From the NCBI GenBank assembly GCA_005406025.1, contig BGZK01000883.1:186001-250000 (forward strand): 64,000 bases of DNA. The letters run 5' to 3'. Under the pieces are notes generated by a model. It saw only the letters and a program-made list of their open reading frames with translations, was not told the DNA's origin and did not search any database. Positions within the stretch are counted from its first letter, which is position 1. Each line of letters begins with the position of its first letter. The DNA is from Eumeta japonica (lineage: Eukaryota; Arthropoda; Insecta; Lepidoptera; Psychidae). This document shows, one piece after another, positions 60,651 to 64,000 of this stretch. Position numbers and translations under genes: made by a program.

Positions 60651-62282
60651 ATGACTGAAAACGAAGATTCGTACTGCAGGTTGTGTGCCGAACCCACTTC
60701 CGGAGAACAATTGATTGCTTTAGATAATATAGTCGCGACTAATTCGAAGATCTCGACCAAAATGCTCTGGATCAATGTAGATGTTTCGGACTCGAATAGT
60801 TTACCGAAAGCTATATGTTTCTCGTGCTTTGATCTTTTGGAAAGAACGTGGGTGTTCCTGAATAATGTCAGAACTGCTCAACAGAAATTGAACGAGATTT
60901 ATTCTAAGAAAAATAGGTCCGAAAAGGTTGGTAAGCCAGTGGATAAAAATTGGGAAGAGTTTCAGGAGGAGAAACCAAACGTAAAAGCGGAAATAGAAAT
61001 ACCGGTAATCCCTGTCACCAATATTGATGAAATAGTTTCTGTAGACCCTCGAACGTTATTGGGTAATGTCAACATTAAAAATGAACCGAACCATATAGAT
61101 GAAGATCCATATAATGGCTCATGTATTGATGAAATGGACGACATTGATATGTTTGTAAGTAGTGACAGTGACGTACCCCTCAAAAATGTAGTGAAAAGGA
61201 AGAAAAAGGATAAAATGAGGAAGAAGAAAAAAAGAAAACATTCTAAAGATACAGACAATCCTGAGTCGGAATTTCCTTTAGAAGTAACACTACTTAGTAT
61301 GACATGGGATGACTACAGTTGGAGATGTGCAAAATGTGATGCACAGTGCAAGAGCCTAAATGCATTACGACTACATTCACTTGAAATCCATAGGTGTTGT
61401 TGCATGTTTAAATGTTCTGATTGCAGTAAGGTTTTTACAAACCACAAATCATTCATTAATCATGTGAAATTACATAATAAATTTCTTCGGTATTGCTGTG
61501 AAATATGCAATAAACAGTATGCAGATGAACAAACTGTGAAAAAACACAAAAATTCCATGCACAGAAATTATTACTCAATGACATGCCAAAATTGTGGAGT
61601 CAATTTTGAAACACCTGAAAGCTTAGAAGACCACATTTTAACGTATGCTAAAGGTTTTCGTAAGCATAAAAAGAAAGAAAACACTGCAGAAACAGATTTA
61701 AAATGTCAACATTGCAGCAAAGAATTCAAATCTCGTTCAAATCTTCAGGCTCATAAAGTTGTTCATACTCAACGTTCTAGAGACTTCTCTTGTCACATAT
61801 GTGGGAAAATGTTTTTCACTAAAGGAACCCTCAGCACGCATATGGCAACACACGAGGATGTGAAACCTTATAAGTGTGATTTCTGTCAAATGGCATTCAG
61901 GGCTAGAGGCAATTTACTGTCGCATGTCAGCTTACATTCCGGGACGAAACCGTTTGTGTGTGAACAGTGTGGTAAAAGTTTTAGGGTAAAACGCCATTTG
62001 AAATCTCACTCTATAGTGCACACCGACTTAATGCCTTATATTTGTGAATACTGTAATAAGCCGTTCCGATTTAAAACTCGACTAAATTTACATTTGAGAC
62101 AACATACCGGAGCTAAACCATACAGATGTATACACTGCCAAAGGGATTTCACAAATGGTTCAAATTTTAAGAAGCATATGAAGAGACGGCATAACATTGA
62201 TACTTCTAAAAGGAAATATCCAGATCTAGTACCTATTATTAATGAGACTATTGAAAATGAAGTCAATAATACATTTCAATAA
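60651..62282 (+). CDS. ZAD and C2H2 zinc-finger DNA-binding protein, intronless
   Basis: ATG at 60651 in a good context (AAAATGA) opens 543 codons closed by TAA; the frame is open a little further upstream but without ATG. Residues 9-75 form a ZAD domain (YCRLC at 8-12, the second cysteine pair CFSC at 56-59), an insect protein-interaction and dimerisation module. Then comes an acidic linker (residues 100-180), a strongly basic stretch KRKKKDKMRKKKKRKHSK (182-199) that should be the nuclear localisation signal, and about ten C2H2 fingers from residue 226 to about 520 (for example YKCDFCQMAFRARGNLLSHV, FVCEQCGKSFRVKRHLKSH). The fourth (MTCQNCGVNFETPESLEDH) has an extended, degenerate histidine spacing. 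Fingers 6-10 are joined by TGEKP-like linkers (GTKPFVC, GAKPYRC). It is a nuclear, sequence-specific DNA-binding protein; the target is unknown and no ortholog was recognised. Confidence 0.95.
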   Translation: MTENEDSYCRLCAEPTSGEQLIALDNIVATNSKISTKMLWINVDVSDSNSLPKAICFSCFDLLERTWVFLNNVRTAQQKLNEIYSKKNRSEKVGKPVDKNWEEFQEEKPNVKAEIEIPVIPVTNIDEIVSVDPRTLLGNVNIKNEPNHIDEDPYNGSCIDEMDDIDMFVSSDSDVPLKNVVKRKKKDKMRKKKKRKHSKDTDNPESEFPLEVTLLSMTWDDYSWRCAKCDAQCKSLNALRLHSLEIHRCCCMFKCSDCSKVFTNHKSFINHVKLHNKFLRYCCEICNKQYADEQTVKKHKNSMHRNYYSMTCQNCGVNFETPESLEDHILTYAKGFRKHKKKENTAETDLKCQHCSKEFKSRSNLQAHKVVHTQRSRDFSCHICGKMFFTKGTLSTHMATHEDVKPYKCDFCQMAFRARGNLLSHVSLHSGTKPFVCEQCGKSFRVKRHLKSHSIVHTDLMPYICEYCNKPFRFKTRLNLHLRQHTGAKPYRCIHCQRDFTNGSNFKKHMKRRHNIDTSKRKYPDLVPIINETIENEVNNTFQ

Positions 62283-62289
62283 TTTTTGA

Positions 62290-62400
62290 TGTGCATTATA
62301 TGACATAACTTGTATCGACTAAGTGGTCAGCGAGTTACCTTCAAACGAGAAGGTAACAGACAACCTTTGACCACATCAGGCTAATTGATTGATAGGTTTT
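62290..62400 (+). other. Two-tier hairpin in the 3' UTR of the zinc-finger gene
   Basis: Inner arms GTTACCTTC / GAAGGTAAC around AAACGA and outer arms GTGGTCA / TGACCAC lie in the first 100 bases after the stop codon. An RNA stem-loop is plausible; chance cannot be ruled out. Confidence 0.45.
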
Positions 62401-62511
62401 TTTACTTAATCAAGTCATAAATCTCAGAAAACATGTTAAGCAGTATCCACCCGATGTTATCACCATACCGATGGCAGCTCCCCATCTGTAAGCAGGGGCC
62501 CCTCAATTCAA

Positions 62512-62517
62512 AATAAA
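62512..62517 (+). terminator. Poly(A) signal of the zinc-finger gene
   Basis: AATAAA 230 bases after the stop codon, in a position that fits a short 3' UTR. Confidence 0.5.
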
Positions 62518-63482
62518 AGATTGTGGGAAGGTGTGTGCCTACAGTCAAGTGACGAAAACATGACAAAATTGTAAAATGTATATTATTTCCACCTATTCAT
62601 ATATATATAGTTCAAGGAATAAAAATTCCAAAGGCCAAAGTCAAGTGTAATGGATAATAGGATTAGATAGTAGGATAGCCAATCATAAATGAAACTTCTG
62701 TTATGGCATAATTCATAAATTAAAACTTTGTTTTAAAGTTTTAAATAGGCACCGAATTCTGTGTGAACTGAAGAGCAGTAAGAATTCAAACGAATACTTT
62801 AAACTTACACAGGATCTTCCAAGTTTTTTTTTAAATATAAAGTTTAAGTAAACAATACAAGCAATGTAGTTTACCTACATTTAATTTACAATAACGATCT
62901 CAACAAGTTTTATAACAATGAAATAAAACAACATTAATAAAAATTTTCATATACACAAAAAATAAGACTGTTCACATTTTTGAAATCTTGTTGGGCTCTA
63001 AACATCTTTAGGACATATTGCAATGTATTGATGAAACACTGCAATTTTAAGAAATTCATCGGAAATGTGGACTACCGCAGAAGATTTTCAGTGGGCTATT
63101 GGGCTAACCTAATTTTTATTGATGTAGGTTGATTATTATATGTAATTATTTAAAATCATAATTGTAAATTATGTTTCTATAATCTCATAAAATGTTAATT
63201 GTGTGTTTAGGGCGTACTCAATGAATGTGACATGTTTTTTTTTAATAATAATTGAAATAATATGTAGATAGGTATTTGAAAATTGTAAATACCTTGACTT
63301 TGTTTATGGCCTTATGGGCAAACTCAACAATCATGGTAATATTGCTTTTTGAGATCAATATCATTTTATAACACCCATCATTTTTCTACAAAAATCTAAA
63401 CTCCTTATAGTGCTTTTCGGCATGTTAACTCTCTTCTGATTTGCTAATTCATATGAAATTCAGAATATTAATCGTAATTTGA
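62518..63482. other. AT-rich non-coding stretch
   Basis: No gene was recognised. On the minus strand this would be intron downstream of the exon at 63689-63573. Confidence 0.4.
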
Positions 63483-63527
63483 GATGTTGTACAACATCAG
63501 ATAATTTATATAATAATATAAATTATC
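63483..63527. repeat. Two adjacent palindromes
   Basis: A perfect 16-bp palindrome GATGTTGTACAACATC (63483-63498) abuts a hairpin with 13-bp arms (63499-63511 and 63516-63528) and a 4-nt loop. Both directly precede the larger hairpin at 63531. Confidence 0.8.
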
Positions 63528-63530
63528 TTT

Positions 63531-63586
63531 CTTCAAAAGTGATTGTAAGACATTGCAATAGCAATGTCTTACAATAACTTTTGAAG
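63531..63586. repeat. 26-bp near-perfect hairpin over an exon end
   Basis: Arms 63531-63556 and 63561-63586 are reverse complements with one mismatch around a 4-nt loop. The right arm contains the last 14 bases of the predicted minus-strand exon and its GTAAGA donor; the left arm is an inverted copy of that junction. Confidence 0.9.
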
Positions 63587-63689
63587 ACGTGCCAATACTC
63601 AATGCATATTGGACCGGTGCAATATCTATGGAATAGTGACCTTCACTTGGGATACCTGTGTAGTGCTCATCGGGCTTCAATTTGAGGAG
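63573..63689 (-). CDS. Probable internal exon of an unidentified minus-strand gene
   Basis: The acceptor TTTTGTTCCTCAG ends at 63690 and the donor T|GTAAGA begins at 63572; between them are exactly 39 codons without a stop, in phase 0: LLKLKPDEHYTGIPSEGHYS then IDIAPVQYALSIGTSSKVI. The composition (low in repeats, balanced residues) is like real coding sequence and unlike the AT-driven chance frames nearby. No domain or family was recognised. The 5' exons would lie beyond 64000. If the donor is not used the frame continues to 63468, into sequence with no coding character. Confidence 0.5.
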
Positions 63690-64000
63690 CTGAGGAACAA
63701 AAGTAGACAAGTCAGTGCTTGACCATAGATAGCTTTTTACATAATTTTATAATTTATTCTAAAATCTCATAAAAGGTGTTATATCTTAAACCAAAAGTAT
63801 GTAAATCTCTTCTGAAATTTAACTTTTAATCTAGTTTTTTGATCAAAAAAGAAACAAAATAGTAAGAGATATATGAAAACTGTTTGTTTGACTTAACTTT
63901 TGTTTGCCAGCTCTTGATTTGCCATTAAGAATGTTGTATTGTACACGATAAACTAAAGTTTGAAAATTCTTCCACGTTCAGTGAGTGCATTACTCTGAAA

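Noticed and set aside
60962..61258. 98-codon minus-strand frame rich in F and L
   Set aside because: It is antisense to the lysine-rich linker of the zinc-finger gene.

Overview
This is an AT-rich animal nuclear sequence, most probably from a moth or butterfly. The signs are spliced genes with GT-AG introns, a ZAD-type zinc-finger gene (a family expanded in insects), a peritrophin-type chitin-binding gene, and several dispersed repeats of a kind common in lepidopteran genomes (motifs such as GGCAAACGAGC...GGTCACCGCCGCCCATGGACAC). No rRNA, tRNA, CRISPR array or bacterial-type operon was found. Species and chromosome cannot be read from the window. All calls come from reading motifs and splice sites by eye; no database search was run.

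Four genes are supported. (1) Plus strand, 13767-26156: a five-exon gene for a 194-residue PTB/PID-domain adaptor-like protein whose exon phases all match; its first intron is 9 kb and full of transposons. (2) Minus strand, 35667-31512: three exons of a secreted-type protein with one six-cysteine chitin-binding (peritrophin-A/CBM14) domain and a charged tail; the exon carrying the signal peptide was not found. (3) Plus strand, 60651-62282: an intronless ZAD + C2H2 zinc-finger protein of 543 residues. (4) Minus strand, 63689-63573: one probable internal exon of an unidentified gene running off the window.

The rest is mostly non-coding and transposon-derived. Three hAT DNA transposons were delimited to the base by terminal inverted repeats and perfect 8-bp target-site duplications: 18756-20243 (inside an older SINE-like repeat), 47096-49774, and 52258-56272 (inside a MITE with 23-bp ends spanning 52178-56418). 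All three carry broken transposase genes. Decayed non-LTR retrotransposon pieces lie at 5331-5834, 21250-21500, 41043-41880, 51054-51520 and 56472-58140, and another mobile-element-like pseudogene at 59018-59690. A 48-bp minisatellite lies at about 26968-27180.

The most unusual feature is a set of near-perfect short hairpins (arms of 17-26 bp, loops of 4-7 nt) at 22534-22590, 26281-26328, 41018-41058 and 63531-63586. One places a poly(A) signal in its stem in the presumed 3' UTR of the PTB gene. Another buries the predicted 5' splice site of the terminal minus-strand exon. They look like the products of intrastrand template switching and could act in RNA processing or as small-RNA precursors. 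No wholly new multi-gene system was seen.
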